Positions 10,457 through 20,820 are shown, numbered from the stretch's first letter. The stretch: DNA of 64,000 bases from Lachancea dasiensis (GCA_900074725.1 LT598461.1:372001-436000), one strand, 5' to 3'. Notes: a model not told the origin generated them from the letters alone. Translations and numbers: made by a program.

Positions 10457-11368
10457 TAAATAGTAAATTATCAAGTCTTTTTTCTGCACACTGTCATTAC
10501 TCTCTTCCTTCATTGTTGATTGATTCGTTATTGATCGCAGCACGAGTGCATGAGAACTCCGGAAGTTCAGGAACTGAAAAATTTCAGAACTATACGTGCT
10601 GGCAACTCACACTACAATGACTCACTTACATGAGTAATGAGGTAAGCTTTCAATCCGATGTGCTTTTCTACTCCTTCCCAAAGCTCTCGAACGTCAGCAA
10701 CGTATACAATCATGAGGTATCATTTCACACAATAATGACACGGCATTTATAAACCAAGGAGCACATGGTGTAATCAACGGGCGCTCAATGGAAACCACCG
10801 GCACATTTGACTCGAACCTCAAGTATATGATCATTCAAGACATTCATGCGCTTTAACTACCCTGACATTTAAAACTTACAATGTGATTCGTTTTTTCCGC
10901 ACCAGTTCCACGACCTTGGGAGTGCGACATGAATTCTTCAGCCAAAGCTCACAGATACACGATCGCTAAACTGTGGGGGGCCATTAAAGGTCACTATCCC
11001 GCTGCATTGCACAGTCTTCATCGTTATTTGTAAAGATGCCACTCTATAATTCCTCCTGCTGTATTTTTGCAGAACGTCCGCCTCAAAATAACACATGTTC
11101 TGTGGGTCCACAATGGGATCATAAGTTTTCAGGGCCCCTGGTTACGGTAGATAAAGAGCGTTTAGTCGGAATACAAACCCTAGGGGTGATGGTATTCCCC
11201 TTGACCTTCCTGCATGCTAGAGAAAGTTTTACTCATCAATCGTGTTCTTGCCAAAATGCTTCGCTCGGCCTAGGCACCAGGAGAGACAAAAGTTGGTATA
11301 TGTAGAATGAGCTTTAGGCTCATGGGCTAGATTAAAGAGCTCACTTCCAAGAGCACCTTGGTTTCACC
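10457..11368. other. Intergenic between the two arrestin genes
   Basis: About 0.9 kb. Contains a weak partial match to the dispersed repeat (around 10691-10740, with ACGTCAG, TATCATTTC and AATGACAC) that I do not call. An 89-codon frame at 11036-11305 has no domain and is not called. Confidence 0.35.
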
Positions 11369-12868
11369 ATGTTAGTCGGGTTGAAGTCTAAAGCACCGTT
11401 TCGTTACTTTGTGTCTGGTTGTCAATCTCATTACCATAATAATTCGGCTTGTAGAGACAAGAAGCATACGACTCTGACGAGACGAGTGGACAAACATGCT
11501 AAGCCCTACCCCGAACCCCAAAGTCTCAGGCTAGTGGACTTGAAAAGGACAGGAGATCTGCTCAAACACGAAGCTACTTCGATCCCCGCTATTGAATATG
11601 ATCCATTTAATTTGGTAGACAACCCTTGCATAACAAACTATGACTCTGATCAGTTACAAATATCGTTGGACTTGGATTCGGACACTTTTTGGGTGAAACC
11701 GGCGGGTTTTAGTGAGAGAAACGATTCATCGAGCGTCGGAACGATGTCCGGGAGGCTTCGGGTGGTTGTCAAGGGCAGCGAGCCCATTGCCTTGACAAAC
11801 ATGCAGACTAGGCTTAGTGGTTATACTTGCGAATATGCATTCAAGCCGGGAAAGTGTAAAAGGAGTGGTCATGTAGAAATGGTCAATTCCCCGAAATCTG
11901 GATCATCGTCAGGCAAAACGCCCTTCATTCAAGATGTTATTTATTTCAATGGGCGAGCAGAACTCGAGCGGAATAAACCCGTGTTGTTGAGACCGGGTAT
12001 CTACGATTACAAGTTTGAGTTCATTATCGACTCGCGTCTCTTCCCACCATCTACGGCTACGCACCTGGGGTCTACTACATACCGGTTAGAATCGTTTGTG
12101 ACAGTGCCAAAGCGCTCCAAGGTAAATGATACTGTGCTCTTGACTTCGAGCCTCAACCTGGTGAGAGTACTTCAGCAGGAAGCTCGTGGGGGATTTTTGG
12201 AAAGTGGCGAATTACACACCAGCTATAGAGACGGATTGTTGGACTGCCATGTCTCGCTTGATTCCTACGTGGTCGAATTTGATACCCCATTTCTACTATC
12301 CCTACAACTGGTTCGCCAGCGAGAGTGTCAGATTAAATTCGTCCAGATTGGTATTCTGCAAACGATCTCCGTGCCATACATGAGCAACGATAACGGCCCC
12401 ATTTTGAACGACGATTATCAACAGAGGCAGACTTCTTTGTTGCACAGAGTCGGTGGATTTGATGCTGCGGCAATGCGCTATAATTTGAAGATTGGGAATT
12501 TGACGCTGCCGCCGTCGTTGAAGCAAGGCAAGTATGATAACAACTTTTTTCCGTCGTATGGAGATTATAATGTGAGACTATCAAGCACGCGCTCTTCCCG
12601 ACCCAGGCTCAAAATTTCACATGAACTAAATGTACTAATTACCTTGGTCCAAGAAGATGCAAAGAAAGCTTGTTTGTCTGTGAAGATACCCATATTAGTG
12701 GTCGACAAAGATTCGGGCATCAACTCGCAATTGCCGAGATATGAACCATCGGGTTTGAACTTGCGCCAGTGTTCTAGTGATGGCAGTGACACCAGTGGCG
12801 CCAGTGTTTTGTCGCCTCCGGATTACGTAGTGGCATGCAGCGAGGGAGGTGAAATGATACTTAGTTAG
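11369..12868 (+). CDS. Alpha-arrestin, probable Rsp5 adaptor (tandem copy 2)
   Basis: 499 residues from ATG at 11369 and clearly a paralogue of the upstream gene. Shared stretches include LSGYTCEYA, FEFIIDS, THLGSTTYRLES/ALVTVP, VGGFD and RLKISHE. The arrestin N- and C-lobes are laid out as in copy 1. The tail again ends with a PPxY motif (PPDY at ~483-486) preceded by SVLS, and an LPRY variant upstream, so both Rsp5-docking signals are kept while surrounding residues have diverged. The N-terminal ~70 residues differ most and may set cargo choice. Head-to-tail order shows a tandem duplication; the pair sits among transporter genes, the usual clients of this family. Confidence 0.8.
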   Translation: MLVGLKSKAPFRYFVSGCQSHYHNNSACRDKKHTTLTRRVDKHAKPYPEPQSLRLVDLKRTGDLLKHEATSIPAIEYDPFNLVDNPCITNYDSDQLQISLDLDSDTFWVKPAGFSERNDSSSVGTMSGRLRVVVKGSEPIALTNMQTRLSGYTCEYAFKPGKCKRSGHVEMVNSPKSGSSSGKTPFIQDVIYFNGRAELERNKPVLLRPGIYDYKFEFIIDSRLFPPSTATHLGSTTYRLESFVTVPKRSKVNDTVLLTSSLNLVRVLQQEARGGFLESGELHTSYRDGLLDCHVSLDSYVVEFDTPFLLSLQLVRQRECQIKFVQIGILQTISVPYMSNDNGPILNDDYQQRQTSLLHRVGGFDAAAMRYNLKIGNLTLPPSLKQGKYDNNFFPSYGDYNVRLSSTRSSRPRLKISHELNVLITLVQEDAKKACLSVKIPILVVDKDSGINSQLPRYEPSGLNLRQCSSDGSDTSGASVLSPPDYVVACSEGGEMILS

Positions 12869-13089
12869 TATATAGTGCAACTTACTATCGATCTCTTATC
12901 CAGCTTATGACTTCCTTTTGGAGAACAAATCACGAACCTTGCAAGTGCTGTGCATTTGCAGCGATTGAAATCGGTTTCTCGTGTATGTACTCTATGTAGT
13001 AGACTTGATGTTAGACAGATACTCCACAACTTACTCCACAAATGACTGAGAAGGTCTTTCAATAACGGAAAATATGTTGGAATGGCCAA

Positions 13090-13190
13090 GCGATACGTGT
13101 CTCATGCTACCTTATGGCGTCAACGTGCAAGATTTTAGGAGAGGTCTTGTCAGTATTGTCAAACGTGACAAGACAAAGTGTCAGAGAAAC
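13090..13190 (-). repeat. Short dispersed repeat, copy 2 (possible LTR remnant, weak)
   Basis: Contains TGTCAGTATTGTCAAACGTG, then GTGTCAGAGAAAC at the spacing seen in the copy at 26.7 kb, preceded by GGCGTCAACGTGC (compare AGCGTCAAGTTGC at 26.7 kb). A worn copy lying in the other orientation from copy 1. Contains an inner palindrome TTGTCA-AACG-TGACAA. Confidence 0.35.
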
Positions 13191-13442
13191 TAATGACAGA
13201 TGATTATGAGACGATTATAAGAAATGGAAAACTCTAGCGGCTTACTCCAGAAATTCTCTGATAGATTTTCCTAGAGCCCTTTCGATGCATAGGTGTATGG
13301 TAGACCATTCTGGAGGTTCTGGTGCTCTCGCCAAACATTTTGCACCTGACTTGAAAATTGTACCGCTTCGAATAAGCATATTCACTTTGCCAGACCCACA
13401 TTGATATCTCACGTACTCCCTGGAAATCCACACTAGTGTCTA

Positions 13443-15112
13443 TCAAACAAGACATTTAATCTCAACCTCAGATTCCGGCTTAATGCTTCCTTTTTCTAAA
13501 ACTACCTCATCTGCTTCGGATTGTTCTCGATCTGTTTTTATCAAGAAAATACCGACGAGTAATCCAATAGCACTGGAAGCTAAAGCAAAATACGTACAGT
13601 TTTGAAAACTTGGTCTGGCATTTTTGCCTAGCCTGCTGGAGGGATCCAAGGTTCCCAAATATCCAAGGTTCCCAATTATCCAAGGTTCCCAATTATTGAG
13701 GCTAAGACGGAAAACGCTACTTCCTTGCCGAATTGCCCGAATGTTTGCATGATCCCCGAAGCCAGCCCCTTCAGGTTGTGTGGTGCAGCACCAACTGTCA
13801 TCGACAGCATGTAAGGAAAGTATAAACCCGAGCGGAGTCCGCACAGGAACCCGGACGGGAGAAGTCTTTTCCAAAAAACCAGAGTGTGAACCAAGTGGAG
13901 TTGTATTAGGATGATTGTTGAGCAAAGCATGATTAAGAAACCCATAATTAGCCCAATTTTCGCACTAAAAGTTTGAGGGCGAAATATTACCACAGAGTTC
14001 CCGAGTGCTAGACCAATCACTATAGGACAGAGTTTCACAGAGGCGATGATAGGCGAATCTTTTTCTGCGTACATGCTGTACTGATTAATAATATAAAAGC
14101 TTGAAAGGAAGCAGCAATAGTTCAAAAAAACTGTAAGCATCGCTGGCGAGAAATTCCTCAAGCCCATGACAGAACTCGGGATGAGCACCGACCTTTTTTG
14201 TAGTTGTTGACCAAGACGCTTCATTTTAAGGCGACTCAGTTGACTGGTCAACAATTCGTACTTTATATTCCAGAATAGAAAACCTGCGAACAGCAACGAA
14301 CCTACAATAAAAACCGCGTAGGCCTTTGCCTCCTCCCAAGATTTGCCACCTTCAGTGAGTCCAATCACAATCATTATACTACTCAGAATAAACACCGTGG
14401 TCGCCACCATGTCCAGCTCGCACACTTTGTTCCACCTCTCCTTCAACGTTGTTCTGTGATCCATTTCGTAACCAATCGAAAGCACTTTCGCAAACGAGAA
14501 TACGGAAACGACCATCATTGAGCCAAATACAAAGTAAAATAACCCTCGAAACCCCCCGTCTGTCATGGCGAATGCACCTCCTAACACGAAGCCCAGACCG
14601 AAACAACCCGCAAAAATCATCGAAAGTATCGACAAATAGGTACCTGCACTGTCCTCAAATATCATTGGGATAAGCGCAAAACTCGAAGGCACTATTCCTG
14701 CGCCAGCCACGCCCTGCAATGCTCGAAAAACAGCGAAAGCAGGGAAAGACGGCATGACAGTGCAAAGCAGCGAGAATATCGAGAACAATAGCGTAGAGCA
14801 TGTGAATAGCCAAGTATTTCCAATCACGTCGCCTACTCTACCCAAGAATGCGATGAACCCCGCAAATGTAATTGCATACGCAGTCAGCCCCCACGAAGCA
14901 GTTGTATAAGAAACGCCAAATTTGTCCTGCAAATCTTCATTCAAAGTCACCATTGCCGCCATGCACATAGTATCGAAAGCGCATGCTAAAGCTATCACCA
15001 CAAAGTTTTGCAACGGAAGATATTTGTGATTCTCAGGGTCCCAGGGGCGATAAGCACACTTCCAAATTTTGTCAACAATTCTCATGTTGCCCCAAGCTTT
15101 CGGTATGGTCAT
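13443..15112 (-). pseudogene. DHA2-type MFS drug/H+ antiporter, shifted out of frame by a 17-bp duplication
   Basis: ATG at 15112. The open part encodes 478 residues of a 14-TM DHA2 (drug:H+ antiporter-2) transporter: AFDTMCMAAMVTLNEDLQ in TM1, RALQGVAGAGIVPSSFALIP in the TM4 region, and GLGFVLGGAFA as motif C. It ends early at TAA 13676-13678, inside a 17-bp tandem repeat. The missing end lies just beyond in another frame: LGKNARPSFQNCTYFALASS, a last TM segment, and an acidic tail ending at 13443. The stretch 15112-13443 is 1670 bases; minus one 17-bp unit it is 1653, exactly 551 codons. So a single tandem duplication explains the break and the normal product would be 550 residues. A sugar, drug or siderophore substrate cannot be told apart by eye. 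Confidence 0.8.
13644..13694 (-). repeat. 17-bp tandem repeat x3 inside the transporter gene
   Basis: On the minus strand the unit is AATTGGGAACCTTGGAT, present as two identical copies and a third that begins ATTT. Seventeen is not a multiple of three, so each gain or loss of a unit changes the reading frame of the transporter. With two units the frame reads GNLGYLGTLDPSS into the conserved C-terminus; with the three present it hits a stop. Confidence 0.9.
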
Positions 15113-15400
15113 CGGACAAAGCGAAGTTGATGAACTACTCGTCTCCTCGTTGTCATCATCGTAGGCTATCCCAACTGCTCAAGGTTTGTTAGGGGTTGTT
15201 TGTTGGCAATTAGACCGTTGTTATGAATAGTATAACTACAGACGAAACTATAACTAGTGGTGCAGCGATATATGACGCTATTGAGATGGGTCGCGCCAGC
15301 ATCAGTATCGGCAGAAGCTAGCCTGATGAGTCTTTTTTTGTTGAGTGGGTGCAATCGCTGTTCCCCTGGGCCCATAATTGATTAGCCTTATAAATTATTA

Positions 15401-15500
15401 TTTTACTGACGTTTGATATCACTTCGTATTATACTGACACAAAGTTGATATTTTACTACCACGCACCTCGGAGCTATTCAAGCGGTATTGGATCACTAAC
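15401..15500 (+). repeat. Short dispersed repeat, copy 3 (possible LTR remnant)
   Basis: Core TTTTACTGACG, then ATATCACTTCGTATTATACT and GACACA, matching the copy at 26.7 kb (reverse orientation there) almost base for base. The flank GAGCTATTCAAGCGGTA matches copy 1. Lies about 290 bp upstream of the DHA2-type gene. One of the best preserved copies. Confidence 0.6.
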
Positions 15501-15581
15501 ATTCGGTCGTTCTAACACCATTCCAAATATATTCAGCCGTGTTCTATAGTATATGGGGCGATGGCTCGTGGGCTCACAGTA

Positions 15582-15911
15582 TTATTTCAGAAGATCAGCC
15601 GTGTTCCATTCGATAGATGTGGCCATGTTTGATTTCCTTGTTTCCGTTACAGTGGTTCTGGCCAATGCAAACTTGGTCGATGTGGTCGTAGATGTGGCTG
15701 TCTCAGCTATTGTGGTGGTCTCCTCGGAAGACGTGACCCTCTTTGTAAGAGTAGAGCCTGGCGCGATGGAGAAAACGACACCCACAACGCCGAAACGGCC
15801 TCTCGCGTCATAATTTTCACTTAGTGGACTGGATTCGGAAAGATGATCAGGACAGTTTGAGATGCACTTGGCATGCTTAGAACTCTTGAACTCTGCGGTT
15901 CTTATCGCCAT
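15582..15911 (-). CDS. Small Thr-rich hypothetical protein or gene remnant
   Basis: 109 codons from ATG at 15911. The N-terminal half is hydrophilic without a signal peptide; a short apolar run (FGVVGVVFSIAPGS) sits in the middle. The following ~25 residues are Thr/Ser-rich (TTTIAETATSTTTST), reminiscent of the secreted Thr-rich proteins at the left of the window. It could be a remnant of such a gene whose signal peptide has been lost, or a chance frame. Low confidence either way. Confidence 0.25.
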   Translation of the reverse strand: MAIRTAEFKSSKHAKCISNCPDHLSESSPLSENYDARGRFGVVGVVFSIAPGSTLTKRVTSSEETTTIAETATSTTTSTKFALARTTVTETRKSNMATSIEWNTADLLK

Positions 15912-16647
15912 TTCGATATGCTGTCACTCTCGAAAAAAAAACATCCCGACAACGCTGACGAAATGCTGTGACCCTTTGGGCCAGCCAGATTATTCGCATG
16001 CAGATCAGCGGGTTGTAGTTCGTTGACTGGTCAATTGTGAAGTCTCACACCTCGCAGTCTTGCTTATCTTGGCGCAGTGATGCGGAGATAAACGAAAATT
16101 CTTCGCATGGTCACTAGGTAACAAAGGCGAACTGAAAGGATCTACAGCTAGCAGATTTATGGCCAAATGCCCAGGCCTACAGATTGGGAAACTGGCCTTG
16201 GTTTTTCTATGCCGCGACAGCGTACACACAAGGCGGAGAGTTGAAAATTTTTGTAATATTAAGTCTGAAGCTTACGTGGTAGGGTCCGGTAAAGCGCATC
16301 GCCATCAAACGAAGGTGTTGTGGGGAGCGACACCCACGATGGTACTCGATGTAAATTGTGTGATTATTTGTTCCTCGAGTCTGGCCAGTTCTTCCCCCTG
16401 CATAGACAGCGACAAAGCTACTTGATGTACTTACTTTATACTCAGGTGTTGTACAACACTTTTGCAGGCTAGTAGTGTGATGTGACTAGCGAGCTGTTAT
16501 CATCAAAATCAATATGTTGACTGTGGGTTAAACTGCTGAATATCTATCGACCAAAGTTTTATAAGAGGAGGTAGGTTTTGCTGGCGCCCAGAAAATAAGA
16601 AACAATGGCTAACGCAGAGTCTTTCATTCTTTACCTTGCTTGGCAAC

Positions 16648-19600
16648 ATGACCTCCCTGCTATGCGCTAGCCGTTTGTTGCTAGCACTGTGGATGGCCCG
16701 ACTCATCCTAGCCAAGGCACCTACTACGAGCTTGGCTATTGACCACGGCTGTAGCCCCAGCGGCACCGGAAATGCAGGCTTCGCCTTGGGATTCATAGCA
16801 TCTGGGCCTCAATCTATTACTGATCAAGAGCTACTAGATGTTTTCACGCACAATTATGCGCACTTCGGCTACACCACATCAACTGCACTTACCTTTGGTG
16901 GCGCTTTTGTGAATTTGGCAGGTTACTTTACACCACAGACAACGGGCACATACACATTTTATCTGAACAAAGTAGATTCAATCTTTTTGATGGGCAGTCC
17001 GCAAGCATTCTCTTGTTGTCAGTCCAACCTCTTTAGCACCAACACAGAGGATATATTAATCAATAATTCCGGGCTGACAAAAATGCCAACAAATTCTCCT
17101 AGCTATACGGCCACCTTACATGCGGGTGTCAGCTATCCTATCAAAATTATCACCCATTTTGCGTATGGCTACGCCCTTGGGGGGCCTAACCTACCCATTT
17201 TGACCTACACCGGCCCTGGGCGCGATTCGCCGAGCTCCGATTTCAGCGGCCTAGTTTATTTTTATGCTGATGCTCCAGCATGTCCGCAGGTGCCATCAAC
17301 ATCCTCTGGTGTCACAGTAACTACTCAAAGGTGGACAGAAAGTTTTACCTCAATTTCGACCTCAACCACATTGTTTACTGCTACCGACGGATACGTAGTC
17401 AATGTGGAAGACTACTACGTACTGGCACCAACAACTGCTACCCTGTCGGGCCCTACTATGGCCACCGACGGGTGGACAGGTAATGGGACTTTCATTTCGA
17501 CATCTACCACTTTTATTACTGGCAGTGATGGCTACGCTACGGAGTCTGAAGATTACTATTTATTCACGCCGACAAGCACTTCTACGGTTCTATCAAGTGA
17601 ACCACTTGCTTCAGATTCTGGTAGAGTCTCTGCCGTCCCAGAATCTTTTACTAGTGGCTCAGTTTCGATCTCTGATGCAGGTTCAATCTCCACTTCAGCT
17701 CCCAATGATACCTCAATATCGACTTCTGGCTTCGCGTCTGCCTCAAATTCAGCTTCGGCTTCAGCCATGAACTCCACACTCGGTTCTTCGACTTCCGCCG
17801 CTAGTCTAGCTTCGATCACACGCTCTACCTTGGGCCCCGATTCAACTTCTACTTTTGGCACCAACTCTTCAGTTAGTGTTTTTAGTTCTGCCTCTGGCTT
17901 ATCATCGACCTCTAGTGCGCCGTCTACTCCAGTGAGTTTCATTAGTTCAGGTTCGGTCTCGATTTTATCATCTTCTTCTGGTTTGTCTTCGGTCTCCCGT
18001 TCCGCTGCCGACACTGCATCAATCTCAGTTTTGACATCAACTTTGAACACAAACTTTACAATTGGGTCGCTAGCCCCTGGTTCTACCTCTGGTTCTACCT
18101 CTGGTTCTACCTCTGGTTCTACCTCTGGTTCTACCTCTGGTTCTACCTCTGGTTCTACCTCTGGTATATCTTCGATACCCGAATCAACCTCCAAATCGGG
18201 CTCTTCTGTAAGCCTCCTCTCAAGGCCTGCCATAAGTAGTGGGACTGGGTTCTATGGAAATTCCTCTTCACTGGCTGTTCCCACCCGCTCAGGCAATTTA
18301 ATCACGCTGTCGGACGCTAGCATCAAAGGATCCACGAGAGGGCTGACAGTCTCTGCTTCTGCTTCTGCTTCGTCAATTGCCGGTTCTCACTCTGACGCAT
18401 CGTCTCCGTCCCTACCCACCTCAACTCTTGACTCCACTTCCACTTCCAGCCTCTCTGCCACTAAGAGCTCTTCTATAAGGTCCGCAACTTCTGGTGCTCC
18501 TGTGTCTGGTTCAGGATCTGCTTTGATCTTCACACCAGGCTCAGCATTAAAGTCAATCCCCTCCTCTGATTCTGCAACTTTCTCTAAATCAGGTTCAACC
18601 TCAGGTTCAATCTCAAGCTCAGCCTCATCTGGCAGCCTGAGGTTCGGCACCACCTCGGAACACTCTAGTACAGTGTCCTCAAGCACCGATTCTGTTTCCA
18701 GTTCAATATCTATCTCCAATTCTGATATACCAGTTTCTGAATTGACGGTTAGCTCCGTTTCTGGAGTGAATCCGACATCTCTCCTTTCACTCTCCATTTC
18801 AATTCCCGATTCTTCAACGTTGGGCTCTTCAGCTGTCACTTCCCCGGGATTCACATTGAGCTCGTCTGTCTCAAGTTCAACGCTTACATCCACGTCTGAA
18901 GCAGCTCCTGCTTCTACCTTAGAGACAGGTTCAAGCTCTTGCTCCAGCTCCACCTCCGGCACAAACACCGCTCCTGCTTCTACCGGTTCCATCTCCCAAT
19001 TTCTTGGCTCCAGCACCTCGGGTTCTAGTATCGAGCTGTCAGAGCTACCTCTGACATCTAAGGCCTCTGGTATTTCACCTCCTAGCTCCATAAATTCCAC
19101 CTCACTGACAAGATCAAAGCCCATTCTCGAATCCACGTCTGTGCGTGGATCCAGCTCCATTTCAAAAGCTGGTGTAGTTACGTCCGAATTGCCAAGCTCC
19201 AGTTCGTTAAGCTTTGGCCCCTCAAGTGCCATATCCACCTCTGTTTCTGCCTCTGTTCCTGCCTCTGTTCCCTCTGATGTTTCTGAATTCTCGTTGACAT
19301 ATAATGCGAATATGTCGTCAGTCTCTCGTACTTCTCATGCTGAAGTGACTTCACTGATAAGTCTTCAGACTCCTGTTTCGGTTTCTGGCGTTCCGATGTC
19401 TGAACCCAGTAGCTTCAACTCTGTCATGCTGTTTGCTTCCAGTTCTAGCTCTGGACATTCAAGCCCTGACATCTCCTCATCTCGATCGCCCAGCACAGAG
19501 GCAGGCCCTACTTCCGAAGCCACAACCTACAATTCTACTTATATTTCTTCTTTGGCCTCAGAGTCGGCCTCCGTTACCACATCGTCAGAGTCAAGGACCA

Positions 19601-20820
19601 ACAGCTTCTCTAGCGCGGCATCCAATCCCACTGAAACTGCTTTTGGGGCCAACGGATGCAACCCTTCTGGACCTCGTCAACCTGGCTTTAGAGTACAATC
19701 CATCAACTCGACACGTCTCTCGTTATCAGGCTCTCGGAACTTAATTGAGTTCAACCCCACGAACCGTAGTGATGTGGAGGTAGTGTATCTCACTGACCTC
19801 AGCATCAGTGTTGCTGGAACGGTGCAAATTGAAGGCTATTTCAAACCAACAACAAGCGGGCCACACACTTTTTATCTGGAGGGCACCAACTCCATCCTAT
19901 TACTTGGTGACGGCAAGGCCTTCGAGTGTGGAAACTCTGAGGTATTTAGCACTAGTAGCAACAGTATCGATGCTCAGACTTCCACCTTCTTCAAAAGGTC
20001 CCGTTTTTTTAGAAGATCAAGTCCGGACTACACTGCACACCTGGAAGCAGGCATCAGCTATTCTATTCGAGTCGTGACCTCCAGCCAGACGCCCGTTTCT
20101 AGAATTTTAAGCTACGCTGGTCCTGGTGTAACGCAGACCACAGACTTCAGTGGAGTCGTGTTCTGGTATGATGATGTGCAATCATCTAGCGAGGCCACAT
20201 CTGGTGTTGTCTCGACCATTTCTAGTTCAAGTGGGCTCAACACACGTACTTTAGGCTTCTCTACTTCTGACAATGGGACGAGCATCGGGGATCATGGTCA
20301 ACGCAGCACACAACTTTTGAGCTCTACCTTAAAATTTTCCTTGTCAAGCGGAATGCAAAGTGTCACCTCTACTTTAAGCTCACCATCGGCGTCAAGTATG
20401 TCTTCACAGACCTCTAAGAGCATCTCTACTCTCCCACTGGCAACCAACGAAGTATCTACTCTATGTTCAACAAGTGGCCAACCAACGGAATTTTTGATGT
20501 CTGATGCCACGGTGTCTAAGACGATGGGGGTCCCTAAGCCAAGCAGTGCCCTCAATAGTGGACAGAGTGCTGTCTCTAATTACAACATAGGCAAGACGTC
20601 CAAGGTTGTGAACTCCCCTTCCCAAAGTAGTGCGCGTTTGGACACTGCTACCGCCGCCAGCTTCTCCGAAGGTCAGTTACCAAGTGCAGGAACCAGCGAA
20701 CTCGGCAGTAGCTCAGCTTATTCTACGAAGAGTGTAGGATCCGGGATGTCCAGCTTCGAGGGTAAAGCCAACCGGATCAAAGCAGGTCTACTGTTTGCGC
20801 TACCCTTGGCTCTATTGTGA
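16648..20820 (+). CDS. GPI-anchored flocculin-like adhesin with two PA14/GLEYA-like domains
   Basis: 1390 residues from ATG at 16648; the signal peptide is MTSLLCASRLLLALWMARLI. Domain 1 (~33-211) is PA14/GLEYA-like: GYFTPQTTGTYTFYL core, SIFLMGSPQAF, ending SSDFSGLVYFY. Residues ~217-310 hold two flocculin-type repeats (WTESFTSISTSTTLFTATDG and WTGNGTFISTSTTFITGSDG, each ending in an EDYY block). Residues ~310-995 are a Ser/Thr stalk with seven GSTS units. Domain 2 (~998-1176) repeats the domain 1 plan (IEGYFKPTTSGPHTFYLEG, SILLLGDGKAF, TTDFSGVVFWY). A second short stalk leads to a GPI signal (GLLFALPLALL). Flo proteins normally carry the lectin-like domain only at the N-terminus, so a second domain next to the anchor is unusual. 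Likely binds glycans and mediates adhesion or flocculation. Confidence 0.85.
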   Translation: MTSLLCASRLLLALWMARLILAKAPTTSLAIDHGCSPSGTGNAGFALGFIASGPQSITDQELLDVFTHNYAHFGYTTSTALTFGGAFVNLAGYFTPQTTGTYTFYLNKVDSIFLMGSPQAFSCCQSNLFSTNTEDILINNSGLTKMPTNSPSYTATLHAGVSYPIKIITHFAYGYALGGPNLPILTYTGPGRDSPSSDFSGLVYFYADAPACPQVPSTSSGVTVTTQRWTESFTSISTSTTLFTATDGYVVNVEDYYVLAPTTATLSGPTMATDGWTGNGTFISTSTTFITGSDGYATESEDYYLFTPTSTSTVLSSEPLASDSGRVSAVPESFTSGSVSISDAGSISTSAPNDTSISTSGFASASNSASASAMNSTLGSSTSAASLASITRSTLGPDSTSTFGTNSSVSVFSSASGLSSTSSAPSTPVSFISSGSVSILSSSSGLSSVSRSAADTASISVLTSTLNTNFTIGSLAPGSTSGSTSGSTSGSTSGSTSGSTSGSTSGISSIPESTSKSGSSVSLLSRPAISSGTGFYGNSSSLAVPTRSGNLITLSDASIKGSTRGLTVSASASASSIAGSHSDASSPSLPTSTLDSTSTSSLSATKSSSIRSATSGAPVSGSGSALIFTPGSALKSIPSSDSATFSKSGSTSGSISSSASSGSLRFGTTSEHSSTVSSSTDSVSSSISISNSDIPVSELTVSSVSGVNPTSLLSLSISIPDSSTLGSSAVTSPGFTLSSSVSSSTLTSTSEAAPASTLETGSSSCSSSTSGTNTAPASTGSISQFLGSSTSGSSIELSELPLTSKASGISPPSSINSTSLTRSKPILESTSVRGSSSISKAGVVTSELPSSSSLSFGPSSAISTSVSASVPASVPSDVSEFSLTYNANMSSVSRTSHAEVTSLISLQTPVSVSGVPMSEPSSFNSVMLFASSSSSGHSSPDISSSRSPSTEAGPTSEATTYNSTYISSLASESASVTTSSESRTNSFSSAASNPTETAFGANGCNPSGPRQPGFRVQSINSTRLSLSGSRNLIEFNPTNRSDVEVVYLTDLSISVAGTVQIEGYFKPTTSGPHTFYLEGTNSILLLGDGKAFECGNSEVFSTSSNSIDAQTSTFFKRSRFFRRSSPDYTAHLEAGISYSIRVVTSSQTPVSRILSYAGPGVTQTTDFSGVVFWYDDVQSSSEATSGVVSTISSSSGLNTRTLGFSTSDNGTSIGDHGQRSTQLLSSTLKFSLSSGMQSVTSTLSSPSASSMSSQTSKSISTLPLATNEVSTLCSTSGQPTEFLMSDATVSKTMGVPKPSSALNSGQSAVSNYNIGKTSKVVNSPSQSSARLDTATAASFSEGQLPSAGTSELGSSSAYSTKSVGSGMSSFEGKANRIKAGLLFALPLALL
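18079..18162 (+). repeat. 12-bp minisatellite x7 in the adhesin stalk
   Basis: Seven consecutive, identical copies of GGTTCTACCTCT, each encoding GSTS. Perfect identity implies recent expansion. The unit is a multiple of three, so copy-number change lengthens or shortens the stalk without breaking the frame, as known for FLO genes. Confidence 0.95.

Larger units (their letters stand above)
15113..16647. other. Intergenic between the transporter and the adhesin gene
   Basis: Promoter side of both the DHA2-type gene (minus) and the adhesin (plus). It holds a dispersed repeat copy (15401-15500) and a small Thr-rich frame (15582-15911), both listed separately. The 730 bases directly before the adhesin start hold nothing I can name. 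Confidence 0.4.

Noticed and set aside
10691-10740. Possible further copy of the dispersed repeat
   Set aside because: Only parts of the core (TATCATTTC, AATGACAC) fit; below what I would call.
17556-19238. Two minus-strand frames with Glu/Val repeats (EVEPEVEPE)
   Set aside because: Complement of the Ser/Thr codon repeats of the adhesin stalk; no start context or domain.
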